A stretch of DNA of 64,000 bases, from NCBI RefSeq assembly GCF_018860165.1, contig NZ_JAHKNG010000005.1:1-64000 (forward strand), read 5' to 3'. Numbering within the stretch: position 1 is the first letter of the stretch; every line of letters starts with the position of its first letter. The DNA comes from Paracoccus marinaquae (GTDB taxonomy: Bacteria; Pseudomonadota; Alphaproteobacteria; Rhodobacterales; Rhodobacteraceae). Below are positions 1-8,121 of this stretch, one piece after another. Position numbers and translations under genes: made by a program. A model generated the notes under the pieces. The model had not been told where the DNA came from. It worked only from the letters and a program-made list of their open reading frames with translations, and did not search any database.

Positions 1-16
1 CTGATGTGGCATCAGC

Positions 17-82
17 CATGGGAGGGTCTCCTGATGAAAGGTTGGTCTTCAGCAACCAAACCTTCCCATCAGGGGGCCATTC
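17..82 (-). other. Inverted-repeat leader at left edge, possible 5' UTR of a gene off the window
   Basis: Read on the minus strand, CTGATG...AAGGTT...GGTT pairs with AACC..AACCTT..CATCAG around a short CTGAAG-type loop (about 33-79 of the plus strand). It is followed by AGGAGACCCTCCC and an ATG whose complement is at 17-19 (encoded start M-A-D-A-T-S). A second small palindrome, CTGATG-TGG-CATCAG, lies at 1-15. This looks like a structured leader with a Shine-Dalgarno in front of a minus-strand gene that leaves the window after six codons. The gene cannot be identified from so little. No T-run follows the hairpin, so a terminator reading is less likely. Confidence 0.3.
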
Positions 83-257
83 CCGCCAACACAGACACCT
101 CTCCCGCGTCAGCGGCTTCGTTCAATCATGAACGTCAACAGGCCCTAGAAACGGGGCCGGACGGGGTCGTGGAGGCGTTCTGTCCGCATTAACCGAAGAT
201 TCGTGTTTTTCGGGCAAGGTGACCGGTGACGAGATACGTACAGGACCGGAAACTGCC

Positions 258-785
258 ATGCTGAGTCACATGTCACAGTTCGAACACCATAAGCACGACC
301 TTCCCGCACTGGACGATTCTGCCGCCGATACGACCGAGGCCTATCTGGAATCGCTGCAGCTTCTGGAGCGGATGCACCGGCTGATGCAGGATCTGGTGAA
401 GGACGAATTCGAGCGGTTGAGCCGCAACGACCTGACGCCGGTGCAGGCGCTGATCATCTATAATCTGGGCGAGGCCGAAGTGACTGCGGGCGAGCTGCGG
501 TCGCGCGGCATGTATCAGGGATCGAATGTCAGCTACAACCTGAAGAAGCTGGTCGCGATGGGATATGTCCATCACGAGCGGTGCGACATGGATCGCCGCT
601 CGGTCCGGGTGCGGCTGACCGATGCCGGGCAGGAGGTGCGGCTGCTGGTGCATGGCCTCTTCCTGCGCCACGCGGCGGGGCTGGCCATGTCGGGGGTTCT
701 GGACGATCCGCCGCTGGATCAGGTCAACATGCAGAACCGCCGGATCGAACGTTTCTGGTCCGAGCAGATCCGCTATATCTACTGA
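258..785 (+). CDS. MarR-family winged-helix transcriptional regulator (LdtR-like)
   Basis: About 175 aa. The centre and C-terminal half carry a MarR-type winged helix: LTPVQALIIYNLGE, then the recognition helix SNVSYNLKKLVAMGYV, then the wing with DRRSVRVRLTDAG. The extended N-terminus and the SNVSYNLKKL recognition helix resemble the alphaproteobacterial LdtR group, whose described member in Liberibacter controls an L,D-transpeptidase and osmotic tolerance. That link is family knowledge and is not shown here. The start is uncertain: a GTG at 219 has no clear ribosome site, the ATG at 258 has a weak GGAA upstream, and an ATG at 270 is also possible. No operon partner lies on this strand; the next gene is convergent. 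Confidence 0.8.
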   Translation: MLSHMSQFEHHKHDLPALDDSAADTTEAYLESLQLLERMHRLMQDLVKDEFERLSRNDLTPVQALIIYNLGEAEVTAGELRSRGMYQGSNVSYNLKKLVAMGYVHHERCDMDRRSVRVRLTDAGQEVRLLVHGLFLRHAAGLAMSGVLDDPPLDQVNMQNRRIERFWSEQIRYIY

Positions 786-798
786 CATCCGCCAATCC

Positions 799-836
799 CC
801 GAAGCCGGCCGGCCCGCAGGCCCTGCCCGGCTTCGG
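799..836. terminator. Perfect 10-bp stem between two convergent genes, possible bidirectional terminator
   Basis: CCGAAGCCGG (799-808) is the exact reverse complement of CCGGCTTCGG (827-836) with an 18-nt loop. It sits between the stop of the MarR-like gene and the stop of the convergent glyoxalase gene. Neither side has a U-run, so intrinsic termination is plausible but weak. Confidence 0.4.
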
Positions 837-854
837 CGGTCGGCGCCGGCAGCA

Positions 855-1283
855 TTACCAATGCCCGGTATTGCCCATGCCGGCCCAGGGTTCCTGGGGC
901 GGCAGGTGGTCGCCCTCCTGCAGGATTTCGATCGAGATGTTGTCGGGACTGCGCACGAAGGCCATATGGCCGTCGCGGGGCGGCCGGTTGATCGTCACGC
1001 CGGCATCCATCAGCTTCTGGCAGGTCTCGTAGATATTGCCGACCCGATAGGCGAGATGGCCGAAATGGCGGCTGTCGGCGGGCAGCCCGTCGTCGCCGTC
1101 CCAGTTGTGGGTCAGTTCGACCGGGCATTCCGGCTGGCCCGGCGGGGCCATGAAGACCAGCGTGAAACGGCCCTTGTCATTGTCGATGCGGCGGGTTTCC
1201 TCGAGGCCGAGAAGGCGGAAGAACGCCATCGTTTCGTCCAGATCCTTCACCCGGACCATCGTGTGCAAATAGCGGATGCTCAT
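855..1283 (-). CDS. gloA: Lactoylglutathione lyase (glyoxalase I)
   Basis: A 142-aa protein of the VOC superfamily. It isomerises the hemithioacetal of methylglyoxal and glutathione to S-lactoylglutathione in the cytosol, detoxifying methylglyoxal. The four metal ligands expected for the bacterial enzyme fall at His7 (RYLHTM), Glu56 (PVELTHN), His76 (HFGHLAY) and Glu119 (SIEIL), matching the family spacing. Length is normal for a single-module glyoxalase I. The ATG at 1283 is preceded by GGAGGTCACG, which favours it over the upstream in-frame ATG. It stands alone, convergent with the MarR-like gene and not tightly linked to the DUF2927 gene upstream. Confidence 0.9.
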   Translation of the reverse strand: MSIRYLHTMVRVKDLDETMAFFRLLGLEETRRIDNDKGRFTLVFMAPPGQPECPVELTHNWDGDDGLPADSRHFGHLAYRVGNIYETCQKLMDAGVTINRPPRDGHMAFVRSPDNISIEILQEGDHLPPQEPWAGMGNTGHW

Positions 1284-1402
1284 CGTGACCTCCTGCGTCA
1301 GCCGGCCCGGGCGCGGTCGCGCCGGGCAGTCGCGGGCGAGATTGGCACGGCAGGGCGGCGCTGGCAAACGGGTCCGTCGGGGCGCGCGCCGCCGTTCCCG
1401 GG

Positions 1403-2428
1403 TCAGCTGCCCTGCGAAAGCAGTTCTCCGGCGATCCTGCGCACGATCGGGACCGCCTCGGACTCGGTCATGCCCGGGCGCAGCCGCGGATCGTAGAGGA
1501 TCTTCAGCAGCAGTTCGTCATGCAGGGTCAGCAGGGCGAATTCCTCGTCATCGTTGAAGACCGAGGGGCGGGCGGCGGGGCTGTCATTGGCAAGACCCAT
1601 GCCCTGTGCCAGTTCTTCATGGATGCAGGAACTGCGCAGCCGGGTCGGCAGTTCGGCCCGCAGCAGGGCGATGGCCCGGACATAGGCCGCCGAACTGCCC
1701 TGTGAATAGGCAAAGACCGAGCAGAGATTGTCGCGGTCCAGCTGGCTCAGCGCCGAGATGTCCTGCGCCGGAAGGCCCGGAACCAGTTGCTGCAGGCGCG
1801 GGCCGATGGTCTGTCTTTCGTCCTCGGTCAGGACCAGCACGAAGAAGTTGCCGCCCGACCCGGTCAGCGTGACGGGATGGCCGCTTGCCTTCTGCATCTG
1901 CACGGCGAAATCCGCGATCTCGCCATGATAGGCGCGGCGCAGGGCGCTGTCGGCCGAGGCGCCGAATTCCAGCTGCAGCCGGACCGGCGCCTGCCAGCGT
2001 CGAAGCGGCGCGCTGCGGGCGTCGGGGATCAGTTCGTCGCCGCTGCGGCTGTATTCGTCGCGCAGCGCGATCTGGACAAAGTCGCGCACCAGGCTGTCGG
2101 CGTCGATCGGTGCATCCATCGGGACCCGATCGCGGCGCATGCGGCCCTCGGCCAGCAGCCTGCCCTCGATCGAGCGGTAATAGGCGCGCTGCATCTCGTC
2201 GGGGCCGCTGCCGGCCGCCTGGGCGCTGGCGGCAGTCTCATTCAGCGCCCGGTTGCGTTCGGCCCGGGCGTGACGAATGTCGGCCTGGCTGGGGCCCTGG
2301 GCCTCGGCAGGAGGCTGTTCCGGGCGGGGCACAGGCGGCACGGGGGCCACCGTCGGTCTGGCGGTGCAGGCCGCAAGCAGCAGGATCAGGCCCAGCCCTG
2401 CGGGATGGAGAGCCGCCGCCGGCATCAC
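1403..2428 (-). CDS. DUF2927 domain-containing lipoprotein
   Basis: 341 aa. The N-terminus has a short hydrophobic stretch ending in the lipobox LLAAC (Cys at about residue 21), so an envelope-anchored lipoprotein is likely. A Pro/Ala-rich linker of about 40 residues follows, then the conserved domain. The motif SCIHEELAQGMGLANDS near residue 270 resembles a metalloprotease-like HExxQ/xxGL signature typical of DUF2927; catalysis is unproven. Its ATG overlaps the stop of the TelA-type gene upstream by four bases, so the two are translationally coupled and probably act together at the envelope. The function of this family is not established. Confidence 0.8.
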   Translation of the reverse strand: MMPAAALHPAGLGLILLLAACTARPTVAPVPPVPRPEQPPAEAQGPSQADIRHARAERNRALNETAASAQAAGSGPDEMQRAYYRSIEGRLLAEGRMRRDRVPMDAPIDADSLVRDFVQIALRDEYSRSGDELIPDARSAPLRRWQAPVRLQLEFGASADSALRRAYHGEIADFAVQMQKASGHPVTLTGSGGNFFVLVLTEDERQTIGPRLQQLVPGLPAQDISALSQLDRDNLCSVFAYSQGSSAAYVRAIALLRAELPTRLRSSCIHEELAQGMGLANDSPAARPSVFNDDEEFALLTLHDELLLKILYDPRLRPGMTESEAVPIVRRIAGELLSQGS

Positions 2429-3609
2429 CGGGCCGTCGCGTCCGGTTGTGCCGCCGCCGGACGCCCGGCGCTGGCCGAGGCCAGCGCGTCGCGCAGCCCG
2501 GTTTCCATCCGGGTCAGATCGTCCTCGGCAGCGGCGCGACGGGCGCGGCCCTCATCGGCGATGCGCAGGCTGTCTTCGATGGTGGCGATCAGTTCGGCAT
2601 TGGCGGTACGCACCGCCTCGATGTCGAAGACCCCGCGCTCGGTCTGGGTGCGGATCTGGGCATTGGCCTGGCGCAGGTTCTCGGCATTGCGGGTCAGCAG
2701 GTCATTGGTCAGATCGCCGGCCTCCTTCACGGCGGCGGCCGCCTCGGCGCTGCGCTGGATGGTCACGGCCTGCGCCAGCTGCGTTTCCCACAGCGGCACG
2801 GTGTTCACCAGCGTCGAGTTGATCTTGGTGACCAGCGACTTGTCGTTTTCCTGCACCAGCCGGATCGAGGGCAGGGACTGCATCGTCACCTGCCGGGTCA
2901 GTTTCAGATCGTGGACCCGGCGTTCCAGATCGTCGCGGGCGGCGCGCATGTCGCGCAGCCCCTGCGCCTCCATCACCTGATCGGGATCGGCGGCGGCGTC
3001 GATGGCGGCCTGCCGGGCGGGGATCACCTCGCTGTCGAGTTCCGTCAGCTTGGCGTCACCTGCCGCGATATACAGCGCCAGTTCGTCATAGAAGGCCAGG
3101 GTGCGCTCATAGAGCAGGTCCAGCGCCTTGATATCCTTCAGCAGCCGCTGCTCATGCCCTTCCAGATCCGAGGTCACCCGGTCGATCTGGGTCTGCACCT
3201 GTTCGTAATTGGCGACGAATTTGGCGAAGGGGGCGCTGCGGCCGATCAGCTTTTCCCACCAGCTGCGATCGCGCCGCATGTCGAGTTCCGAGCTGGAAAA
3301 GCCGCGGATGGTGGTGACGATCTCGCGCAGGCTTTCGCCCGCCGGGCCGACATCCTTGTTCTTCACATCGGCCAGCATCTTCTGGCTGATTTCCTGCAAT
3401 CCGGCCTGCGCGCGGGTGCCGAAACGGACGATCGAGCCGCTGTCGCCCAGATCGATCTCATCCATGCGGCGGCGGATTTCGGCGCTGGTGGCCGTATCGG
3501 CCTGTTCAAGCGCGACCGGCCCCTGTCCGGGTTCGGGCAGGACGACCGATGTCATCTCCTCGATATCCTTCAGCGCAGCTTCGGCGCGGCGGCGGGTCTC
3601 GTCGGTCAT
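2425..3609 (-). CDS. telA: TelA/toxic anion resistance family protein
   Basis: 394 aa, soluble and strongly helical with several predicted coiled-coil stretches (many Glu/Arg/Gln heptads through residues 90-390). This is the usual shape and length of the TelA (KlaA) family linked to tellurite and other stress resistance. The starting Met in MTDETRRRAEAAL is chosen because the family begins at this charged helix; an open frame extends 48 codons further upstream without family-like sequence. The gene is coupled by ATGA to the DUF2927 lipoprotein gene. The biochemical role is unknown, and tellurite resistance should be taken as a family label only. Confidence 0.85.
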   Translation of the reverse strand: MTDETRRRAEAALKDIEEMTSVVLPEPGQGPVALEQADTATSAEIRRRMDEIDLGDSGSIVRFGTRAQAGLQEISQKMLADVKNKDVGPAGESLREIVTTIRGFSSSELDMRRDRSWWEKLIGRSAPFAKFVANYEQVQTQIDRVTSDLEGHEQRLLKDIKALDLLYERTLAFYDELALYIAAGDAKLTELDSEVIPARQAAIDAAADPDQVMEAQGLRDMRAARDDLERRVHDLKLTRQVTMQSLPSIRLVQENDKSLVTKINSTLVNTVPLWETQLAQAVTIQRSAEAAAAVKEAGDLTNDLLTRNAENLRQANAQIRTQTERGVFDIEAVRTANAELIATIEDSLRIADEGRARRAAAEDDLTRMETGLRDALASASAGRPAAAQPDATAR

Positions 3610-3777
3610 CTCAGTCGTCCTCGTCTCATGGCCGGGCGGCAGGGGGGCGGCGGTCTGTTGCACCGCAGCATATGCTGATTCGCGCCTCGTGCAACAAGAC
3701 AGGGGGGCGAAAGTTCCGCCCCCCTTGCAGAGCCGCAACGGCCCTTGGTTCATGCAGACGCTGTTGGCCCGCCGGTG

Positions 3778-5961
3778 TCAGGCAGCCTGCCGTTTCGCGC
3801 CGAAACGGTCATAGAAGCTGTCGCCCCGGGCGGCCATCTCGCGCAGCAGGGCGGGGGTCGCGAAACGCGCGCCATGCCGGGCGGTCAGGTCGTCGCAGAT
3901 CCGGGCCGCACGGGCGGCGCCCAGCATATCCAGCCAGCTGAACGGCCCGCCCGACCAGGGCGCGAAGCCCCAGCCGAGGATCGCGCCGACATCGCCTTCG
4001 CGGATATCCTCCAGCACGCCCTCTTCCAGCGCGCGCACGGCTTCCAGGGTCTGGGCAAACATCAGCCGGTGCTGGACCTCGTGCAGGTCGGGCTGTTCCC
4101 CGGCGCGCGGGTATTTCGCGTCCAGCCCCTCCCACAGCGCCTGCCGCTTGCCGGCCTCGTCATAGGCATAGAAGCCGGCATTCGACTTGCGGCCCAGACG
4201 GCCCTGATCGGCCAGCCAGAACAGCACCTCGTCCACCGCATCGTCGGGATAGGCATCGCCCATCGCCGCCCGCGTCGCCTTGGCGATCTTCACGCCCAGA
4301 TCGATCGAGGTCTCGTCCACCAGCTGCAGCGGGCCCAGCGGCATGCCCATCAGCTTGGCGGCGTTCTCGATCAGCACCGGGTTCACGCCCTCGGCCACCA
4401 TCCGCACGCCCTCGTTGATATAGGGGATGATGCAGCGGTTGGCATAGAAGAAGCGCGCATCGTTCACCACGATCGGCGTCTTGCGGATCTGGCGGACGAA
4501 ATCCAGCGCCTTGGCGACGGCGCGCGGGCCGGTTTCGCGGCCCTTGATGATCTCGACCAGCGCCATCTTGTCGACCGGGCTGAAGAAATGGATGCCGATG
4601 AACTGTTCGGGGCGCTTGCTGGCCTTCGCCAGATCGCTGATCGGCAGGGTCGAGGTGTTGGTGGCGAAGATCGCGTCCTGCGGGATCACCGCCTCGGCCC
4701 TGGCGGTGACCTCGGCCTTGACGGCCGGATCCTCGAACACCGCCTCGACGATCAGGTCGCAGCCTTCCAGCGCGGCATAATCGGTCGTGGCGGTGATCCG
4801 GCCCAGCACCTCGGCCTTCTTCTCCTCGGTTGCCTTCTTGCGGCTGATCGCCTTGTCGAGAAGGTTCTCGGAATAGGCCTTGCCGCGCTCGGCGGCGTCC
4901 TGCCTGGCGTCGATCAGCACCACCTCGATCCCGGCCATGGCCGAGACATAGGCGATGCCCGCGCCCATCATGCCGGCGCCGAGGATGCCGACCTTTCTCA
5001 CCGTCTGGTCGGGGGCATCGGGGCGGTTCGCGCCCTTCTCAAGCGCGCCCTTGTTGATGAACAGGCTGCGGATCATCGCCGCCGATGACGGGTTCATGAT
5101 GACTTTGGTGAACCAGCGCGCCTCGATCTTCAGCGCCTGATCGAAGGGCACCAGCGCGCCCTCATAGACCGCGCTCAGCAGCGCCTTGGCGGCCGGATAG
5201 ACGCCCATGGTCTTGCCGTGGACCATGGCGCTGGCGCCCACGAAGGTCATGAAGCCGGCAGGATGGAAGGGTTCGCCGCCCGGCATCTTGTAGCCCTTGG
5301 CGTCCCATGGCTTGACCAGATCGGCATCCTTGGCGCTCAGCACCCAGGCGCGCGCGGCGGCGACCGGATCCTCGGCCACCTCGTCGATCAGCCCGGCGGC
5401 CTTGGCCTTCTTCGGATCGGAGAGCTTCCCCTCCAGCAGGAAGGGTGCCGCCATCATCGCGCCCAGCTTGCGGGTCAGGCGGGTGGTGCCGCCGGCGCCG
5501 GGGAAGATGCCGACCATGATCTCGGGCAGGCCGATCCTGGCCCTGGGATTGTCGGCGGCAAAGATGCGGTGGGTGCTTAGCGGCAGTTCCAGCCCGATCC
5601 CGAGGGCGGTTCCGGGCAGGGCAGAGGCGATGGGCTTGCCGCCGGCCCTGGTCTTCGGATCCATGCCGGCCAGCTCGATCTTGCGCAGCAGGCGATGCAG
5701 CCCCATCACGCCGTCGAACACGCCCTGCGCGCCGCCCTGCTTCATGCCGGCGATGACGTTCAGATCCATGCCGCCGGCGAAATCCGCCTTGCCGCTGGTG
5801 ATGACGATGCCCTTCACGGCCTCATCGGCCAGCGCCTCGTCGATGAGCCCGCCAAGTTCGGCCGCACCCTCCAGCGACAGCACGTTCATCGACTTGCCCG
5901 GCACGTCCCAGGTGACGATGGCGACGCCGTCGGCGTCCTTCTTCATGGTGAAATCGGTCAT
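3778..5961 (-). CDS. fadJ: FadB/FadJ-type bifunctional enoyl-CoA hydratase / 3-hydroxyacyl-CoA dehydrogenase
   Basis: 727 aa, full length for the fatty-acid oxidation alpha subunit. Residues about 1-190 form the crotonase fold with the oxyanion loop FAGGMDL and the catalytic region [14 protein letters not shown]. The Rossmann NAD site [15 protein letters not shown] follows near residue 325, and then the C-terminal 3HCDH domains ([22 protein letters not shown]). It hydrates trans-2-enoyl-CoA and oxidises the 3-hydroxyacyl-CoA. It lies 12 bp downstream of the thiolase gene, and together they make the classical FadAB-like complex. Whether it prefers long or medium chains cannot be read from sequence. 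Confidence 0.93.
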   Translation of the reverse strand: MTDFTMKKDADGVAIVTWDVPGKSMNVLSLEGAAELGGLIDEALADEAVKGIVITSGKADFAGGMDLNVIAGMKQGGAQGVFDGVMGLHRLLRKIELAGMDPKTRAGGKPIASALPGTALGIGLELPLSTHRIFAADNPRARIGLPEIMVGIFPGAGGTTRLTRKLGAMMAAPFLLEGKLSDPKKAKAAGLIDEVAEDPVAAARAWVLSAKDADLVKPWDAKGYKMPGGEPFHPAGFMTFVGASAMVHGKTMGVYPAAKALLSAVYEGALVPFDQALKIEARWFTKVIMNPSSAAMIRSLFINKGALEKGANRPDAPDQTVRKVGILGAGMMGAGIAYVSAMAGIEVVLIDARQDAAERGKAYSENLLDKAISRKKATEEKKAEVLGRITATTDYAALEGCDLIVEAVFEDPAVKAEVTARAEAVIPQDAIFATNTSTLPISDLAKASKRPEQFIGIHFFSPVDKMALVEIIKGRETGPRAVAKALDFVRQIRKTPIVVNDARFFYANRCIIPYINEGVRMVAEGVNPVLIENAAKLMGMPLGPLQLVDETSIDLGVKIAKATRAAMGDAYPDDAVDEVLFWLADQGRLGRKSNAGFYAYDEAGKRQALWEGLDAKYPRAGEQPDLHEVQHRLMFAQTLEAVRALEEGVLEDIREGDVGAILGWGFAPWSGGPFSWLDMLGAARAARICDDLTARHGARFATPALLREMAARGDSFYDRFGAKRQAA

Positions 5962-5973
5962 GTTCCTGCCTCC

Positions 5974-7185
5974 TCAGACGCGCTCGATGATGGTGGCCGC
6001 GCCCATGCCGGACGCGATGCACAGCGTCGCAAGCCCGACCTGTTTGTCCTGCCGCTCCAACTCGTCCAGCAGGGTGCCGATGATGATCGCCCCGGTGGCG
6101 CCCAGCGGGTGACCCATGGCGATCGAGCCGCCATTCGGGTTCACCTTTGCCGGATCGACCTGGAAGGCCTGCATGAAGCGCAGCACGACCGAGGCGAAGG
6201 CCTCGTTCACCTCGAACAGGTCGATATCGCTGATCGACATGCCGCTGTCGGCAAGGATCTTCTCGGTCACCGGCACCGGGCCGGTCAGCATGATGGTGGG
6301 ATCGGTGCCGATCTTGGCGGTGGCGCGGATGCGGGCGCGCGGCTTCAGGCCATGGGCCTTGCCGAACTCCTCGTTCCCGATCAGGACGGCCGCCGCACCA
6401 TCGACGATGCCCGAACTGTTCCCGGCATGGTGGATATGCTCGATATGGTCGAGATGCGGGTATTTCAGCATCGCCACCTTGTCGAAGCCGGGCATGGTCT
6501 CGCCCATATCCTTGAAGCTGGCCTTCAGCTTGCCCAGATCCTCGACCGTCGTACCCGGCCGCATGTATTCGTCGCGGTCGAGGATGATCAGCCCGTTCTG
6601 GTCCAGAACCGGCACGATGGATCTGGCGAAGCGGTTTTCGTCCCACGCCCTGCCGGCACGGTTCTGGGATTCGACCGCCAGCGCATCGGCCTCTTCACGG
6701 CTGAATCCGTATTCGGTGGCGATGATGTCGGCGCTGATGCCCTGGGGCACGAAATAAGTCTTCATCGCCAGGCTGGGATCGACGGCGATCGCCGCCCCGT
6801 CGCTGCCCATGGCCACGCGGCCCATCATCTCGACGCCGCCGGCGATATAGGCCTGACCGGCCCCGCCCTTCACCTGATTGGCGGCAAGGTTCACGGCCTC
6901 CATGCCGCTGGCGCAGAAGCGGTTGATCGACAGCCCCGGAATCGACTCGTCCAGATCCGAGGCCAGCACGGCCGAGCGGGCGAGGCAGCCGCCCTGTTCC
7001 TTGACCTGGGTGACATTGCCCCAGATCACGTCCTCGACGGCGTGACCCTGAAGCCCGTTGCGCTCTTTCACGGCGTTCAGCAGCCGCGCGGACAGCGCCA
7101 GCGAGGTCACCTCGTGCAGGCTGCCATCGGGGCGGCCCTTGCCGCGCGGTGTGCGGGCGGCGTCATAGATATAGGCGTCGGTCAT
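5974..7185 (-). CDS. fadA: Acetyl-CoA C-acyltransferase (thiolase, FadA-type)
   Basis: 403 aa. Thiolase fold with the nucleophile Cys91 ([12 protein letters not shown]), the GHPLGATGA histidine motif and the C-terminal [11 protein letters not shown] cysteine motif, all near their family positions. It performs the final thiolytic cleavage of 3-ketoacyl-CoA to acetyl-CoA and a shortened acyl-CoA. Its ATG overlaps the stop of the upstream GST gene (ATGA), and the FadB-like gene follows after 12 bp, so gst-fadA-fadJ is one minus-strand transcription unit. A degradative thiolase rather than a biosynthetic PhaA is favoured by this context. Confidence 0.92.
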   Translation of the reverse strand: MTDAYIYDAARTPRGKGRPDGSLHEVTSLALSARLLNAVKERNGLQGHAVEDVIWGNVTQVKEQGGCLARSAVLASDLDESIPGLSINRFCASGMEAVNLAANQVKGGAGQAYIAGGVEMMGRVAMGSDGAAIAVDPSLAMKTYFVPQGISADIIATEYGFSREEADALAVESQNRAGRAWDENRFARSIVPVLDQNGLIILDRDEYMRPGTTVEDLGKLKASFKDMGETMPGFDKVAMLKYPHLDHIEHIHHAGNSSGIVDGAAAVLIGNEEFGKAHGLKPRARIRATAKIGTDPTIMLTGPVPVTEKILADSGMSISDIDLFEVNEAFASVVLRFMQAFQVDPAKVNPNGGSIAMGHPLGATGAIIIGTLLDELERQDKQVGLATLCIASGMGAATIIERV

Positions 7186-7823
7186 GCGTCCTCCTTCTCG
7201 GCCCGGTCGGAAGGGTTGCCGGGCATCAGATCATAGGGATGTTTCCAGCCTGGCAGGGCGGCAATACCGTCCAGCCAGCGGTCGATATGCGGCCAGTCGC
7301 TGCGCGCGAAGCCGAAAGGCTCAGGGTAGAACAGATATCCGCAGCAGGCGAAATCGGCGATGGTCGCGTCGTCACCGGCGATCCAGGCACGATCCGCCAG
7401 ATGGCGGTCCAGCACCTGATAGGTCGCCTTCAGCCGGCCCCCGAGATAGTCGATGGCACCCTGCGGGCGCCTGACCTCAGGCAGGAAATTCATCAGGAAG
7501 CGTGCCGGCCCGGCCTGACCCGACAGCCGGTGATTGTCGAACATCAACCAGCGCAGTGTCTCGTTCCGGTCGCGGCCCAGAAAACGCCCGGTCCTTTCCG
7601 CGACATGCAGCTGGATCACCGCCGATTGGGTCAGCGTAAGATCACCCTCGCGAAAGACCGGCACCTCGCCCATCTCGTTCAATGCGCGGAACGCCGTACC
7701 GCGCGCCTCGCCGTTGAAGAAATCGACATGGACGGCGACCCAGTCATAGCCCGCCAGTTCCATTGTCAGTGCCGCCTTGTAGGCATTGCCGGATTCGCCG
7801 AAGCACCAGAGCTGCGCGGTCAT
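7182..7823 (-). CDS. Glutathione S-transferase family protein
   Basis: 213 aa with the two-domain GST layout: an N-terminal thioredoxin-like half (AQLWCFGESGNAYKAALTMELAGYDW, then EVPVFREGDLTLTQSAVI with the cis-Pro and the ESxAI-like glutathione-binding turn) and an all-helical C-terminal half (residues about 90-205, including the N-capping-like DRAWIAGDDATIADFA). It is the first gene of the unit feeding into the thiolase by a four-base overlap, which suggests a role in handling reactive acyl-CoA or aldehyde by-products. The substrate is unknown. The ATG at 7823 is preceded by AAGGAGGAAAG on the minus strand, a strong ribosome site. Confidence 0.88.
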   Translation of the reverse strand: MTAQLWCFGESGNAYKAALTMELAGYDWVAVHVDFFNGEARGTAFRALNEMGEVPVFREGDLTLTQSAVIQLHVAERTGRFLGRDRNETLRWLMFDNHRLSGQAGPARFLMNFLPEVRRPQGAIDYLGGRLKATYQVLDRHLADRAWIAGDDATIADFACCGYLFYPEPFGFARSDWPHIDRWLDGIAALPGWKHPYDLMPGNPSDRAEKEDA

Positions 7824-7838
7824 CTTTCCTCCTTGATG

Positions 7839-7859
7839 CCGGGGGCTTCGCGCCCCCGG
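7839..7859. terminator. GC-rich hairpin with TTCG-type loop
   Basis: CCGGGGGC (7839-7846) pairs with GCCCCCGG (7852-7859) around a TTCGC loop. It is a very stable extragenic stem downstream of the acyl-CoA dehydrogenase gene on the minus strand. There is no T-run on the minus side; the plus side continues into the GGGATATTTT repeat. It is probably a transcription boundary or extragenic repeat stem. Confidence 0.45.
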
Positions 7860-7865
7860 ACCCCC

Positions 7866-7890
7866 GCGGGATATTTTCGTGAAGAAGAAG
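7866..7890 (+). repeat. Extragenic repeat copy A (GGGATATTT..GAAGAAGAAG)
   Basis: GCGGGATATTTTCGTGAAGAAGAAG, recognisable in two parts: GCGGGATATTTT and GTGAAGAAGAAG. It closely matches copy B, found 145 bp away on the other strand. Both lie outside genes and follow GC-rich stems. This fits a short interspersed extragenic repeat family of rhodobacters. Confidence 0.55.
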
Positions 7891-8035
7891 GGCGGGTTAA
7901 CTTTTCCTCAACCCTTCCCATTCAGTCTCGGTGATGCGGTACAGGCTGGGAAGCCGATGACCGCTGAAGGAGAAGGCCCCGGCTTGCGCCGAGATGCGGC
8001 TAGCGGTGCGTGGGCCGGGGCTGATCGCTCCTCCT

Positions 8036-8064
8036 GCTTCTTCTTCATCCAAATATCCCCGCCG
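8036..8064 (-). repeat. Extragenic repeat copy B (inverted relative to copy A)
   Basis: On the minus strand it reads GGCGGGGATATTT then GGATGAAGAAGAAG. The two segments, GGGATATTT and TGAAGAAGAAG, are shared with copy A at nearly the same spacing. It lies just downstream of the acyl-CoA dehydrogenase stop. Confidence 0.5.
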
Positions 8065-8121
8065 GAGGCTCCTGCCGGTGACGCGCGCCCGGCCCTGGCA
8101 GGTCGGGCGCGGCGCTGCACC

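Larger units (their letters stand above)
7824..8121. other. Gene-free 298-bp spacer between acyl-CoA dehydrogenase and gst
   Basis: No coding sequence with family support. It holds a strong hairpin (7839-7859) and two copies, in opposite orientation, of a GGGATATTT...GAAGAAGAAG repeat annotated separately. It is therefore probably the transcript boundary between the upstream merR-acyl-CoA dehydrogenase unit and the gst-fadA-fadJ unit. The promoter for gst must lie here, but no convincing -35/-10 pair stood out. Confidence 0.6.

Noticed and set aside
4..192. Short open frame at the left edge on the plus strand
   Set aside because: No ribosome site, no recognisable protein pattern, and it overlaps the structured leader read on the other strand.
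1885..3678. Long plus-strand open frame across the lipoprotein and TelA genes
   Set aside because: Shadow of two supported minus-strand genes with clear domain content.
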